64,000 nucleotides of DNA from Carettochelys insculpta (GCF_033958435.1 NC_134139.1:204211501-204275500); one strand, 5' to 3'. Counted from the stretch's first letter, positions 11,701 to 23,370 are shown. Numbers and translations are program-made. Notes: generated by a model not told the origin, from the sequence alone.

Positions 11701-12522
11701 TGAACTGAGATGAAAAGACAAAAATTTGATTTCCCCCTGCCCCTCCCTCCAGAAAGGGATTTCCAGGAAAAAAGATCAGTTTCAGGAAAAGGGAAACAAT
11801 TTTTCAGCTTCCAGCCTGCCTGGAAGTCTCTGGTTGCACTCACTTAATCCTCGCAGGCAAGTGATGAAATTAACAAGAGCTTTCCAGATGGGCAGCTGGG
11901 AATCTCTCAATTTGCTTTGCTTGAGAGAAAATCTAAATATAGCTCTGGCTAATGTCATTGTTGAAAAGGGGGCGTTTTCCAGTGGGAAAGGGTTCCAAAA
12001 CAAAACTCCCAACCATTTCTGACAACACCACTTACGTCCTTTCTCTGCCTAGTCCCTTTCAACTTGCCATGGTAGGAACTGCCTCTTACTCTGTGTGTGT
12101 GTGTGGATCTGCAACAATGACAGGCCAGTCTTGATTTGGGCTTGTAAGTGCCATGGGAATACAAATGTAGCTCCTCCTAGCTCAGAATGAAGGGACTCAG
12201 CATAGGGAAGCCTTGAGACTTTTCAGACCAAGTTAGAGACTTGGCCTGAGGCTCCTTTGTGTTCTCTCAGACCAGAGCCTCCCAGACAAACTGCCAGGAA
12301 CAGGCACTATTCTGTAAAGAACAGATCAGGATCACAGTGCCACAGCCTCCTCTCTGCTTACAGCCTATGAGCTCTCAGCTGAGCCAAGGCTCAGTCCCTG
12401 CTGGAACCAGGAAGTTCTCCCAACATGCTGCAGTTTTAGTCGGCAAGTTGTAGTTCCCAGGACTGCTCTTGAAGCACACTGGACCTTGGACTACACCAAT
12501 AATCATGGGGAGTTTCCATAGA

Positions 12523-12826
12523 CGAGGGGCGATTGCCCCCCAGCCACACTCACAATGAGCACCGTGCTGCTTGTGATGAGTACAGGGGGGATCTTGTCCC
12601 TCGTGCAGAGCAGCATGGTAGGAAAGTGCTACTCCCAGCAATGCTGCTCCAGGGGATGAGGGGACTGCACCTGAAACCACAAGGGGAGAGGCGCTTATGT
12701 GGGAAGAGGCGGGATGAGGGCGGTGCAAAGGTGAGGAGAGGGCGGGGCATGGGTGGAGCAGGGGCAGGGCATGTGTGGGAAAGGGGTGGGGCATGGAGGG
12801 AGTAGAGATGGGTAAGGGGCACCCCC
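12523..12826. repeat. GC-rich repeat, possibly a DNA transposon with an internal minisatellite
   Basis: The ends 'ggggcgattgcccccc' and 'ggggcacccccg' are roughly inverted. From 12720 to 12805 there are short imperfect G-rich repeats of roughly 20-24 bp built on 'ggggcatggg' and 'gggcagggcatg'. Long open frames on both strands here (for example 12375-13067 minus) come from the skewed composition and have no domain. Confidence 0.35.
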
Positions 12827-12832
12827 GTAGAA

Positions 12833-12994
12833 TGGTGGTTCCCCTCCCTGTGATCTGCAAGGTACTGCAGGGGATCTGTGGAAAAAAAAAGATAAATAAA
12901 CATGCTTGTAGAAAATAACTGGCTTTGATGGGGGTCCACAGACAGTTTGGGGGTGATCGGGGGTCTGCACTGGTGAAAAGATTGGGAACCACTG
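12833..12994. mobile_element. Short hAT non-autonomous element
   Basis: The ends 'tggtggttcccc' and 'ttgggaaccactg' are inverted. Flanks 'ccgtagaa' (12825-12832) and 'ccctagaa' (12995-13002) differ at one base, an 8-bp hAT-type duplication. It lies directly beside the GC-rich repeat. Confidence 0.72.
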
Positions 12995-13517
12995 CCCTAG
13001 AATCCACTTGCTGGTTGCCTCTGTTAGTTCCCCTGTATGACCTGGGGTGGCCAAGGGGATGGTACATCCTCTTTAGGCTGGGACAGACTCCTTTTTCAGC
13101 TCTGCCCTAGATGTGACCCCTTTTGGGCAGCAAAACTGGGCCCTTCTCCTATTTGCTTTTGCCTTTTGGGGGTGGGGAGAAATGTTTCCAAAGGAGACAA
13201 AAGCCCAGTTTTGCCCCCGAAGAGATATATCGGCTCCGCAGGGCTTGGGGTGGCTCTGAGCAATGGCGCTCGGATGAATGGTGATGCCAGACAGCACGGG
13301 GTCAACCCCAGATACCCGGTGATGTTGCCACTTATCCGCAGTCCTGTTTCCAATTTAGGTATCTGTGGTTCAGCTTATTTATTTGTCCACTCCATAGGGG
13401 ATGGAGAATCTTGAATGCAGCTGTTGCGTTCCCTCTCCTGGCACTGATAATCTTGTCTGTTCTTCTGTCTCTGCCTATAATCCTCACTAACTAGGTGACG
13501 TGCTCCACATCTTCCAG

Positions 13518-15341
13518 GTCACAGAATCACAGAATCATAGGGCTGAAAGGGACCTCAGGAGGTCATCTAGTCCAGCCACCTGCTTCAAGCAGGATCAACC
13601 CCTACTAAGTCATCCCAGCCAGGACCTTGTCCAGCCAGGACTCAAAAACCTCAAGGGATGGAGAGTCCACCACCTCGCTAGGCAACGCATTCCAATGCTT
13701 CACCACCCGCCTGGTCAAGAAGTTTTTCCTAATATCTAACCTACACCTTTCCGTCTTCAACTCCTGACCAGTACTCCTTGTTCTGCCATCTGACACCATT
13801 GAGAACAATTTCTCACCCTCCTCTTTAGAGCTCCCCTTCAGGAAGTTGAAGGCTGCTATTAAATCACCTCTAAGTCTTTTCTTCTGTAAACTAAACAAGC
13901 CCAAATCCCTCAGCCTATCCTCATAGGTCTTGTGTTCCAGACCCTTAATCATTTTTGTTGCCCTTCACAGAACCTGCTCTAGCAAATCCACATCCTTTTT
14001 ATACTGGGGGGCCCAAAACTGGACACAACATTCCAGATGTGGCCTCACCAGTGCCGAATAAAGAGGAATAACTACTTCCCTAGATCTGCTCAAAATGCTC
14101 CTCCTAATGCACCCCAGTATGCCGTTAGCTTTCTTGGCTACAAGGGCACACTGTTTACTCATATCCAGCCTTTCATCCACGATAACCCCTAGGTCCCTTT
14201 CCATCATACTGCTGCTGAGCCAGTCGGTCCCAAGCCTGTAACAATGTTTGGGATTCTTCTGCTCCAGGTGCAGGACTCTACACTTCTCCTTATTGAAGCA
14301 CATCAGATTTCTTTTGGCCCAGTCCTCCAATTTATCCAGGTCCCTCTGAATTCTCTCTCTACCCTCCAACGTATCTACCTCTCCCCCTAGTTTTGTGTCA
14401 TCTGCAAACTTGCTGAGGGTGCAACCCAGTCCCTCATCCAGGTCATTAATAAAGATGTTGAATAACACCGGCCCCAGAACCGAGCCTTGCAGCACTCCGC
14501 TTGAAACAGACCGCCATCCAGATATTGAGCCATTGACCAAGACCCGTTGGGCCCAACCATCAAGCCAGCTTTCTATCCATCTTATAGTCCAAGGATCCAA
14601 TCCATATTTCCTTAACTTATGAACAAGAATGTTGTGGGAGACCGTATCAAAAGCCTTGCTGAAGTCAAGGTATGTCACATCCACTGAGTTCCTTATGTCC
14701 ACAGAGCTTGTTACTTCATCATAGAAGCTGATCAGATTGGTGAGGCAGGACTTGCCCCTGGTGAATCCATGTTGGCCACTTTTGATCACTTGCCCCTCTT
14801 TCAAGTGCTTCAAAATGGATTCCTTGAGGATTCCCTCCATTATTTTCCCAGGGATTGAGGTAAGGCTGACAGGTCTATAGTTCCCTGGATTGTCCTTCTT
14901 TCCTTTTTTAAAGATGGGCACAACGTTTGCCTTCTTCCAGTCATCTGGTATCTCCCCCGATTTCCAAGAGTCTTCAAGGATAATGGCCAAAGGTTCAGCA
15001 ATTACCTCTGCCAATTCCCTCAGTACCCTGGGGTGCATTAAATCCAGACCCATGGACTTGTGCACATCTAGTTTTTCTAGATAGCTCAGAACTTGTTCCT
15101 TCCCCACAGATGGCTGCCCTCCACCTTCCCGTACTGCACCATCTAGGATCATCATTGGGAAGTTGACTTTGTCTTTGAAGACTGAGGCAAAAAAAGCATC
15201 GAGTACTTCAGCTTTTCCTGCATCATCTGTCACTAGGTTACCTCCCTCATCCAGTAATGGCCCCACACCTTCTCTGATAACCCGTTTATTGTTCACATGC
15301 CTGTAGAAACCCTTCTTGCTACTCTTTACATCCCTTGCCAG
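13518..15341 (-). mobile_element. CR1 LINE, 5'-truncated, young copy
   Basis: On the minus strand this is the C-terminal part of CR1 ORF2 plus 3' UTR, ending at 13518 with the CR1 tail (complement 'cacagaatcacagaatcata'). The coding part is almost intact (see 13605-15341). At its 5' end it stops at a short (ACC)n tract near 15343-15360, beyond which a different LINE begins. The copy at 40249-41160 is nearly identical over the shared part, so the subfamily was active recently. Confidence 0.95.
13605..15341 (-). pseudogene. CR1 ORF2 fragment: reverse transcriptase with one stop
   Basis: A CR1-type reverse transcriptase that copies CR1 RNA at the target site; the endonuclease domain is absent because of 5' truncation. 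Visible motifs in order are 'FFASVF', '[10 protein letters not shown]', 'YLDFSKAFD' (catalytic Asp), '[11 protein letters not shown]', and '[10 protein letters not shown]' (catalytic DD near 14400). These are followed by the conserved '[20 protein letters not shown]' stretch and 'LFSLQKKRLRGDLIAAF'. One in-frame TGA at 13965-13967 splits the frame; no frameshift separates the halves. The open frame that seems to start at 15485 includes about 48 codons of a different LINE, so its apparent start is not a real CR1 start. Confidence 0.92.
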
Positions 15342-15965
15342 TATGGTGGTGGTGGTGTTGGACTGGTTGATCCTCATTGTCTTGGTCTTTCCCTTGTTAA
15401 TGCTCAGTCCAGTCACTGAAGCCGTTTTGCCTAGTGTTATGACCTTCCACACTTTCATGCTGGTATGAAAGGAGGGCAACATCAAAGACGAAACTGCGGA
15501 TCTTCAACACAAATGTGAAAAGTGCGCTCTTGTATGGATGCGAGACCTGGCGTACTAAAGAGTCGTCAATCGCAAGCTGCAGAGATTCATAAACAGATGC
15601 CTGAGGTACAGCCTTCACATCAAATGGCAAGACTTCATAACAAATGAGGAGCTTTGGAACACAGCAGGACAAGAACCAGTTGACATTGAAATCAAGAGAA
15701 GAAAGTGGGGATGGCCAGGCCACACTCTCAGAAAACCACCATCTAGCACGGTCTGTCAAGCTCTCACGTGGAACCTGCAAGGACAACGCAAAAGAGGAAG
15801 ACCCGAGACGACGTGGAGAAGGTCTACTGAGATTGAAGGACAACAACTGGGGTACTCCTGGAATCAGCTAGAAGTTTTGTCTCAAGACCAAGTGAAGTAG
15901 AGGAGACGTGTGGATGACCTATGCTCCAGCTGGAATAGGAGGTGTACATCAAGCAAGTCATGGTT
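15342..15965. mobile_element. Fragment of a second non-LTR retrotransposon with internal inversion
   Basis: Two pieces of one LINE lie head to head. On the minus strand (about 15493-15361) it encodes the stretch after the RT active site: 'DVALLSY', then '[14 protein letters not shown]'. On the plus strand (about 15487-15965) it encodes the later part: '[17 protein letters not shown]' then 'LWNTAGQEPVDIEIKRRKW', 'GHTLRK' and 'QRKRGRPETTW'. Family members have these parts colinear with roughly 40 residues between them, so the upstream part was inverted and the junction deleted. Stops and indels are present, for example a TAA in 'SCRDS*INRCLRYS'. The clade is an RTE/Nimb-like APE LINE by my recollection and is not settled. 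Confidence 0.75.
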
Positions 15966-16129
15966 CAGCCTATGGGCGGCACATCTTTCTTCAGCTGGGC
16001 TGACACTTCCTTCCCACTGAACCTGGTCCCTCCGAAGCCTCTAACTAGACCTACCAGGCACTGCAGTTGTGGAAGCGTAGCCGGGGCTGGAGATAGGCTG
16101 CTCCTAGCGGTCTGCAAGGGGGTGCACTG

Positions 16130-16321
16130 CAGTACCCCTCTCAGCTGAGCGCTTGGGCAGCCGCCCAGGAGAAACGCAGGTGCCGCCCAGCTGATTAGCA
16201 GAGCCCCCACAGCCGGCAGCACGAGTTCCTAACGGTGGTGTGCACAGTTGCATATGCTTCGGTGCACAGAACAAAATTTATTCTGCACCTGGATGGGGGG
16301 GAAAAATGAGAGGGAACCCTG
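16130..16321. mobile_element. hAT-like element, 'ttccct...agggaac' family
   Basis: It begins 'cagtacccctctcagctgag' and ends 'gagagggaaccctg'. Flanks 'gtgcactg' and 'gtgcggtt' agree at 5 of 8 positions. Two relatives share 'gctgagcgcttgg', 'caggtgc' and 'gctgcccag' segments: 38263-38456 and 39894-40047. It sits just upstream of CpG island 1. Confidence 0.6.
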
Positions 16322-16329
16322 GTGCGGTT

Positions 16330-17230
16330 CGGCAGAGCTGCCTTCTCTCTCCCTCCATCGCACAGGCCTGGGGGGCAGGGGGTCCCCTCACCGGCTAAGG
16401 CCCCTCCCCGTGCTTTCACCGTTGCAGCAGTCAGCTCTGATCCCCGCCCCTCGCCCCTTCCCACCCGCGAGCTCCAGCAGGAGGCGCTTCCCCCTCACTT
16501 TTCAGCGCAGCTTCCCACAATGCACCCTGCCCCCGGCCGCTGCACGCCGGGGTTGCACAAGGCTGCCGCTGTCGCTGTTGCTGCTGCTCGGGAGCTGAGC
16601 GCGGCGCGAGCCCGCGCGCCTCGTGCAACTTCCCTCGGGGCAGCCGCGGGCCGCAGGTAGGGGCCGAGCCGCGGGCTCTGCGGGAGCGGCGCGGACCTGG
16701 CTCCGGTCCCTGGGCGCGCGGCCGGGAGGGGGCCGAGGAATGGGGCGCGGGTGTGGGCGCTTTTCCCCGGGGACTTTGCAGGGAGCGGGGACTTTGCAGA
16801 GGTCGCTGGCGGGAGGGCTGGTGCCCAGCGGCGCTTGCGGCCCCCCCCCCCCCCCCCGGGACAAGGCAGGGCGCGGAGCACGGCTGCATGCGCCCTCCTG
16901 TCCCCGCTCACGCGTGTGCGGGGTGGAGCGGGGGCAGCTGCGAAGCCGTGTCTCCCCCGATGGGATCGTGGCCGGGCAAGGCGTTGGGGGGGGGAGGGGG
17001 GAGCGGCGCTGATCGCGTTTGTTTTTGCAACTTCCGACCCTCCGCAAAGAAATGCACGAGCCCCCAAGGCAGGGGAACTTCCCCTCCCCTCCGGGGCGCC
17101 CCTTCCCCCCGCCTCCAGCCGCTGGGTTTCTTTGTGCTTGGCAGACAGGCTGTCAGCCGGCCTGCACCAGCACACCACGGGCTTCTGGCCTGCCCCCTGC
17201 AGCTGCCCCTCTGAAAATCAGCTTCCCATG
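16330..17230 (+). promoter_or_regulatory. CpG island 1, probable promoter of an unidentified gene
   Basis: CpG dinucleotides are dense here and depleted outside, the mark of an unmethylated vertebrate promoter. Near 16511 the sequence 'cttcccacaatgcacc' resembles the ZNF143/SBS motif, which is typical of TATA-less promoters close to the start site. No TATA box is evident. A good splice donor follows at 16657, pointing right. Long open frames on both strands within the island (16431-17264 minus, 16751-17389 plus) are composition artefacts. Poly-C runs interrupt the island at about 16843-16858 and 17241-17258. Confidence 0.75.
16500..16656 (+). other. Candidate first exon from CpG island 1
   Basis: The 3' boundary is the splice donor 'cgcag|gtagggg' (GT at 16657-16658). 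The 5' boundary is unknown and 16500 is arbitrary. An ATG at 16520 (A at -3) opens 45 codons plus 2 nt to the donor. The peptide begins MHPAPGRCTPG and is rich in Arg and Ala with one acidic residue, a composition that could be a mitochondrial targeting segment, but untranslated 5' leader is as likely. The gene is not recognised. Confidence 0.4.
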
Positions 17231-17914
17231 AAGCTCTGCCCCCCCCCCCCCCCCCCCACGCCACTTAGCACAGCACCACTCTCAGAACTGCAGTCTCTGC
17301 ATTCCCTCCCAAGGCTCCCTGGGACATTGTCCGGAGGTTGCAGAGCTGGTCCCCTATGGAGAACTTGCTTGCATAGGCGTGGGAACTAGGGGTGTGGGGG
17401 TTGCTGCAGCACCCCAGGGATCCCAGCCTTAGTGCCCAGGCTGCCGGCTTCCTCCTTGTGTGCAGCAGGTTCTGCTTCCCGCCCTCTGCCTGGGGACCCT
17501 CGCAATGTACGTCTGCGGCGGTCACTCGATAACAAGGGTGCGTGTGTTTAGAAGACATGAGAAAAGCCAAACACGGACCGGAGCGAATTCCTAGTATATA
17601 GACTATCTCAGCAGCACATGGCGCAGTGTGGTACCACCATAGCCAGGAGGGAAAGAACACAGACTGCAGTGTTCTCTGGGAGCACTGTATATTTTAAAGA
17701 GAGATCAAGCAGCAGTGTACTTTTCAGAGTGGGGTTCTCTGGTATTTTCTTATGTTGCAGTATAAGGCTCTCCCTCTGACCCTCCTTATAATTCTGAGTC
17801 CTGGGGCAGTTTGGAATTTGTTTCTGGCCTTAAAACAACAACCACTCATCAGCAAGTCCTGAGAAAAGATGCTGGGGTCAAAGTTTGGGAAGCATCAGGC
17901 TTGCAGTGAGGGGA
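17230..17914. other. No gene recognised downstream of CpG island 1
   Basis: Probably first-intron sequence if exon 1 is real. A short piece at about 17377-17425 ('gtgggaactaggg', 'ggttgctgcagcacccc') resembles the ends of the repeat at 48986-49425. A poly-C run lies at 17241-17258. There is nothing else I can support. Confidence 0.4.
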
Positions 17915-18110
17915 GAGAGAGCATAGTGGTTTGAGTATTTGCCTTGTAAATGCATGGTTGTGAGTTCAGTCCTTGTGGAGGCCATTAAAGGGCTGGGTCA
18001 AATAGATTAAAAAAGAAATCTGTTAGGAAGGGGTGCTTGGCCCTGTGAAGAGGGCAGTGGGCTGGACTTGATGACCTCTTAAAGTCCTTTCCACCTCTAT
18101 GCAACAGGCC
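17915..18110 (+). mobile_element. CryI-type tRNA-derived SINE
   Basis: The head is tRNA-like: an A-box region 'gcatagtggtttgag' and a B-box region 'ttgtgagttcagtcc'. The tail 'ggctggacttgatgacctct' and 'ccacctctatg' copies the CR1-type LINE 3' end, as in the turtle CryI (tRNA-Lys) SINE. This is the best taxonomic marker in the window. Another copy, in reverse orientation, lies at about 47505-47672. Confidence 0.82.
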
Positions 18111-18114
18111 TTTT

Positions 18115-20745
18115 GGGAGCCAAGAAAAAACTGATATTTGCAAATTATTTCTGAGGTGCAGAGACAACCTTCCTGGCAGGGGTGACTTAGAAGTGTCCAG
18201 AGGAAAGGTGGGTTTGCCTGCAGATAAAATACCCCAAATTCCCATTAGCTTGAACATGGGGTGTTTCAGGCTCTCCCTTCTTTGCATCGCTGTTCATAAC
18301 ATCTTTTCCTGCTCACTCCTCATGATGGGATGTGGATTATGAGAGCACCCCTGATTTATTTGCAGTGATGATAACACTGCTTCTAAAATGATAACTCTGA
18401 ACCTCCCACTAGCACTGCGCAATTGTCCCTCCACATTGTGCTTCCAGCATTGGCCTGTAACTGGGTTTGTGGGTGCTAGATTTGAAAGAATTTTATTGCC
18501 GCATTAACAAAACGCTGTTCAAGGATTATTATTATTATTATTTTAATTGTAGGGCTGTGTGAAAGCCCCCGGAAAGAACAGCCTTTAAAAATAAAAGAGG
18601 ACATTGTCAGGAACAGAAATAGGACAGTAGCTTAAACTGACTTGTTTCATCATGTATCTTCTGCACTATCTCCTGTAGCCAGGGCTCACTGCAAAGACAA
18701 ATGCTGCAGCTGAAGGTCTTCCTTTAAAACTTGTTTCTAGTGATGTGTTATTGTCTCAAATAAAGTGAGCTGAACAAGCTCCTGCTCTTTCCTCCAAAGA
18801 AGGTGCAATTCTCTCAGTTGCTTTTCTTACACATCCCCTCCCCTCCGCCTTACGTTTAAACACCCGCTGGCTGTAGCAGTTTGCTACAGCCCAACCCCTT
18901 CAGGGGTCTCTGTAAAGCTATTAGATCCTGAGAAGAAAGGGGCTGTGTAAGCATAAAGGCTGGTTATTGTTGGGGTGGGACTGTATTCCATTCAGGGCTG
19001 GGTGTGCTGGCAAGGGTTTGACGCAGAGTTGGTGTTTGGTGCCACTGTGGGCTCAGAAGCGAGTGGATGCTATAAAGCCAGGAAACTGGTGCCTCTCTCT
19101 GCCAAGGTTCAAAGAAATTCCTGCTCAATGCCCACCACTGCAGACCCAGCCAGCTCCGGAAGCTGGAGTCTGCCTGTAAGTTCTGCTCTCCTGCAGAGCA
19201 CTGGAATGTGCCTCTCCAGCCCAGCAGACAGCAGAAGGGGAAGCCAGAATGAGGACGCTCTGTCACGGGACTGGAAATCTACACAGAAATCATATATGTG
19301 ACACTAACAATGTGCATGCTGCCCACGTGGTAATGTGGAGGAAGAGGCATCTCCTGTCTCAAAGAGCCTACAGTCTTGGAGGCATGGGTTTTCTGTTTGC
19401 ACCGTTGATGTTCAGACGCAGAAAAAGGCGTGGTCTGTTCAAGTCCGGGTAGTTGATGTGAAGGGAGGCAGCGAAAAGTAGTGGGGATGCATCTCATTAA
19501 TGAACAGTTTTGTTTCAAAGCAGGGGATGTCACCTCCCTGTTGAGGGGAGGATTGGGTTGGGTCTGCTTGTTGGAAGAAGGAGATTTGAAATATGGTCTT
19601 GGAGGAGGAAAGGGCCCAGGTGATGGTGGGTCTGGAGGCAGAGGTGGTTGGTGCAAAGGGCTTCCCATAGAAGAAAGTGAAGAGGCAGGTGTGAGAAAAG
19701 GGCATCACGTTGCCATGGTGCGAGTGTAGATGGTGCATGAGCGACATGAGCTTTACTTTGCTCGTCAATCACAACACTCTGTTCTGTCCTATCTCCTGTC
19801 CTCTGACTGTATGTGGTCCCATCACACTGAACGGTCTCTGAGAGGACTGGAGCAAGACACACACCAAGCGCTGCATCTGCTGTGTTCATATGGTAACAGA
19901 TTTCCTTTTCGATGCTCTGCCTTCCCTCATGTGCTTTGGGAACACAGAGGTCTGAGTCCTGTCCTTGTCACCCAAAAGTTCTCAGGGCACAGGGCAATGG
20001 AACTCATGAAGTTCAACGGGAGCTAAGGATTTGATACAATGTTACAGTAACAAATACTGTGACAGTAATGCAGGAAAACACGTGAGAAGAGTCAACAAAT
20101 TTGTTTATAAAATTATGCCGCAAATCCTGTGATCAGATTCACTTGGGCAGAACTGTGCCTGAGTAGAGGAGTTTGCTGACAGATGTCTAATTGCAGGAGG
20201 CAGACCAGAGTCATAACTTCCATCATTAAACATCTTTTCTGTTCTCGTTTTGGGATTCTAGGAGTGAATTTAAAAAAAAAAATCTTTTCAGCTCATCTCT
20301 CTTTCTAGCAGCAATTTCTGCTGGGACCACTAGTCTGGAAAAAGGAAAGCAATGGTTTTAAGTAATTGATCAAAAATAGTTTAAGCAGTACCCTTATAAA
20401 ACCAAAACCAAACCCACCACCCACAAAAGCAACCAGAAAAATTTCAAGTCAAGATGTGGAGAATGGAATGAAAACAGTAGAGCCCAAAGACATGTTTAAA
20501 TACAGATGAGATGTTTATATTTTATTTAATACCTATTGAGCTGCCTTCCCTTTTAAGTCATCCCTCCCCAGATTTTTAGAAGATGGTGGAAAAAACAACA
20601 GAATTGCCTTAGAAGTTGGAAAAAGTCAATTATCAAATTTTGAAAGGGAACATAACTACTGCCATTAACAAACTTTGGCAGAAAATCTTTCAACTGAGAT
20701 GAGGACCTGATGCTATCTGGCAGATGCTCTGTCTCTCTTAGAAAC
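18115..20745. other. No gene recognised
   Basis: Several short frames overlap on both strands (18967-19301, 19279-19889), but none has a known domain or a convincing splice-site pair. A 'gcctgtaagttc' donor-like site lies near 19172 without a good acceptor upstream. A short ATT run lies near 18528-18541. Nothing else can be supported. Confidence 0.45.
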
Positions 20746-20750
20746 CTTAA

Positions 20751-21026
20751 GGGCTTGTCTATACTTACCAGAAGATCAACCCTGAATGTGTCGATCTTCC
20801 AAAGTTCAATTTTGTGTGTCTGGTAAAGACGTGCAAAGTTGATCTCTCTGGGGTCCGTCTCTCATGAGGAGTAAGGGAGGTAAGTGGGAGAAATGTTCAC
20901 CTTGACCTCTCACAGTGAGGACAGACCTTACAATCTACTGCAGTTGCATCTATTCTAGCTATGCAATTGTGGTAGCTAGAACTGCATATCAGCAGTTGAC
21001 TGTGGGGTCTACTGTAGACCAAGACC
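20751..21026. mobile_element. Harbinger-like MITE ('gggcttgtctatact' family)
   Basis: The left end 'gggcttgtctatacttacc' and right end 'tactgtagaccaagacc' are inverted. The interior has 'gatcttccaaagttcaattt' and 'gcatatcagcagttgac', shared with copies at 26323 and 43018. A 'taa' precedes it; the right duplicate is unclear. Confidence 0.72.
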
Positions 21027-21057
21027 AAGCATCTTGCAGATCAGGCTCTCCTAGACT

Positions 21058-21280
21058 GAGCTGGTGGTTTGCAATCTGTGGTTCGTGGACCCTTGAGGCT
21101 CTGCAGACTGTGTTTAAGGGTCTGCCAAAGGTGGTGGTTACCAGGACCACTGGGTTTCACCTGTTGGTCTGTGGAAGCCTGGGGCTGGCAGGCTGTTTGA
21201 GTTTTTCAAAGGAGTCTGTAGCTTTTAGTTTTAAATTTTTAGGGGGCTTCACATGAAAGAGAGGTTGAAAATCACAGGTC
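21058..21280. mobile_element. hAT-like element
   Basis: It starts near 'ctggtggtttgcaatctgtg' and ends 'gaggttgaaaatcacag', with the 'gtggttcgtggacccttga' and 'ggtctgccaaaggtggtggt' pattern seen again, shorter, at 25062-25189. No clean target duplication was found. Confidence 0.5.
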
Positions 21281-21489
21281 TAAGGGCCTGTCTACACTTC
21301 AAATGCTGCAGTCCCATAGCTGTGCTTTTGGTGTGCTTCAGTGTGCAGACATGGCCTGTGCGGAGAAGAGGGGTTCTCCTCCTTGTATTGGGTAATTTGC
21401 GTTTCCGAGGGGCAGTAGCTAGCCAATGGATGAATTGGCTTTGGAAGAATGACATCCTTCATTTTGGTTTTGTGAGAAAGATTTAGGTT

Positions 21490-23370
21490 TTCCTAAGCCT
21501 ATGGTTGACAACAGGCTGCCTTTTAAAATGATCACACTGAGGGGCTAATCCTTGATCATACAGTGTGCCCCCTTTTTTCAGGGTGTGGAAGGGGAACGTG
21601 GAGAGGAGGGAAACTTTCTCTTAATTTTAATAAGCTGAGTAAACAGTTTTTTTTAAAGTCACTTTAATAAGTTTCTATAGAGAAAAACAATTTGCTGCAT
21701 GAGTTTGAATGACTCTGACTGCCACCCATATGGCCCCGAGTGGGGCCTAAGAGACATCATAGAGTCAGAAATAAATATTCAGTGGCTTCTGAGTTTTATT
21801 CAGGTCCATAAGCCTGACTGAGCCCAGCATTAGAAACCCCCTCCCCTGGCTTTTCAGCTGCTACTAACTTGCTAGCATTCAGTTGCCTCTTGAGTGAAAC
21901 AGATGTTATCCTGGCCATTGTGTGGGTGTGCAGTCCAGTGTTGCCAATGCTCACAATTGTATTGTGAGCTTTGGAATAATTTTTTTTTACCCTTTTTTTC
22001 CTTCATGCACCAGCTCTGGGAGTCATGTGATCCATGCAAAATTTTCAGCTTGTAATTTAAGCCTTCCTGGTTGCTAAGGGAAGCTAAAAGCCAAACACAA
22101 TTGCAGAGGAAAGCTATGCTAGTGACCTCACTTCCCAATGCTCAAGTGCTAGAAGGCAAATAAAGAAAAACCCTCCTTTTATTTTTCTTCTTATGTTGTT
22201 CCTGACTTGTTTTGAACACTTTGCGTTGGCAGCTCTGGTAACTCCAACTCAACCAATAAGAGTGGTGTGCAACTGACCGTATGATCAGCTGATGCTAATA
22301 GCTGTAAAAATATAACATGCACATCTTTTAATAGAACAGTCTGCTACTGAAAATCATTTCAAGCCAAACTTTCAAAGCCAATACCACTCCCATCCCTTCA
22401 AAATCAGCGTATGTTCCCACCTTTAAATTATTTCCTTATTTTTTAAAAAAAATTATAGGTTCTCCCTTCAAACTGCTCAGATGAAGCTTTCTTTTTCTGC
22501 AATCCATCCCCACAATTCTGTCTCCTCTTTTCCAAGATCTTTCCCCCAAGTTCCTACTTAGCAGTGATTGCAGGTGACTGGTCTCTGCCTGGCTAACTCC
22601 TGTTCTGCTGACTGCTATCTATTTTGACATCAAGTGCCTTCTCTCCTCTTTCCTCGTGGGCCAGCTGTCTCATGCTCCTTCTGAAATCAGTGGGGCCCAA
22701 GCAGCTTGGGAGGTGATGGTGGTAGGATTTCAACCCCCTGAACACAAAATAAAAACCTAGCTAGAACTTCGCAAGGTTTCAGTTGCGTTGTCTTCTGTGC
22801 CTTTATAGAGTTAGTTACAAGACACTTACGCCACTGTACATTGGTTCCGCTAAGGGAAAAGGATGGAGAAGAACAATCCATTGTTAATCCTTCTTTTGGG
22901 AGGCCTGTAAGTTTCTTGGCATTTTCTTTTGGAGTAAATTATATCTATGTAAGTGAAAGAAATTTAATTCTATAGTTCTTGCTGCATAAACCTGAGGGGG
23001 ATTGAGTACAAATCCACCACATTAAGCTGGATCATAATTCCCATTGAAGACATATGAAAATACATTGTGCAAGCTACTAATCTCAACAATAAAGTATGGA
23101 AGAACTTCGAAGGTGACATACATTGTCTTTTAAATCCAGCTGATACTGCAGAAATCAGAAGCGGTTGTGAAGACTCAATTCAATTGAAACTGATATATGT
23201 TGGCTCCTTTGTGACCTGGCTTTTTAAAGAGCACAGAAAGGATAAATATTTGCCCCACCAAGAAGCAATATGTTCTCTAATGGTTTGAACACAGACACAC
23301 AAACTACTCTCAGCTATGCCACAAATGAGCTGTGTTGTGACAAACAAAAGGAACTAATAACTTTAGTAGT
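21490..23370. other. No gene recognised
   Basis: A+T-richer DNA with poly-T runs (21643, 21979, 22441). I found no exon, RNA gene or confident repeat. A 'gaggcctgtaagtttc' donor-like site at about 22909 has no matching acceptor. Confidence 0.45.

Noticed and set aside
12375..13067. 230-codon minus-strand frame, proline and serine rich
   Set aside because: It crosses a GC-rich repeat and a complete hAT element with its target duplication, so it cannot be a conserved exon as it stands.
16431..17264. Several 100-230 codon frames on both strands in CpG island 1
   Set aside because: High GC lowers stop frequency. The frames are proline/arginine/alanine rich, overlap each other on both strands and contain no domain.
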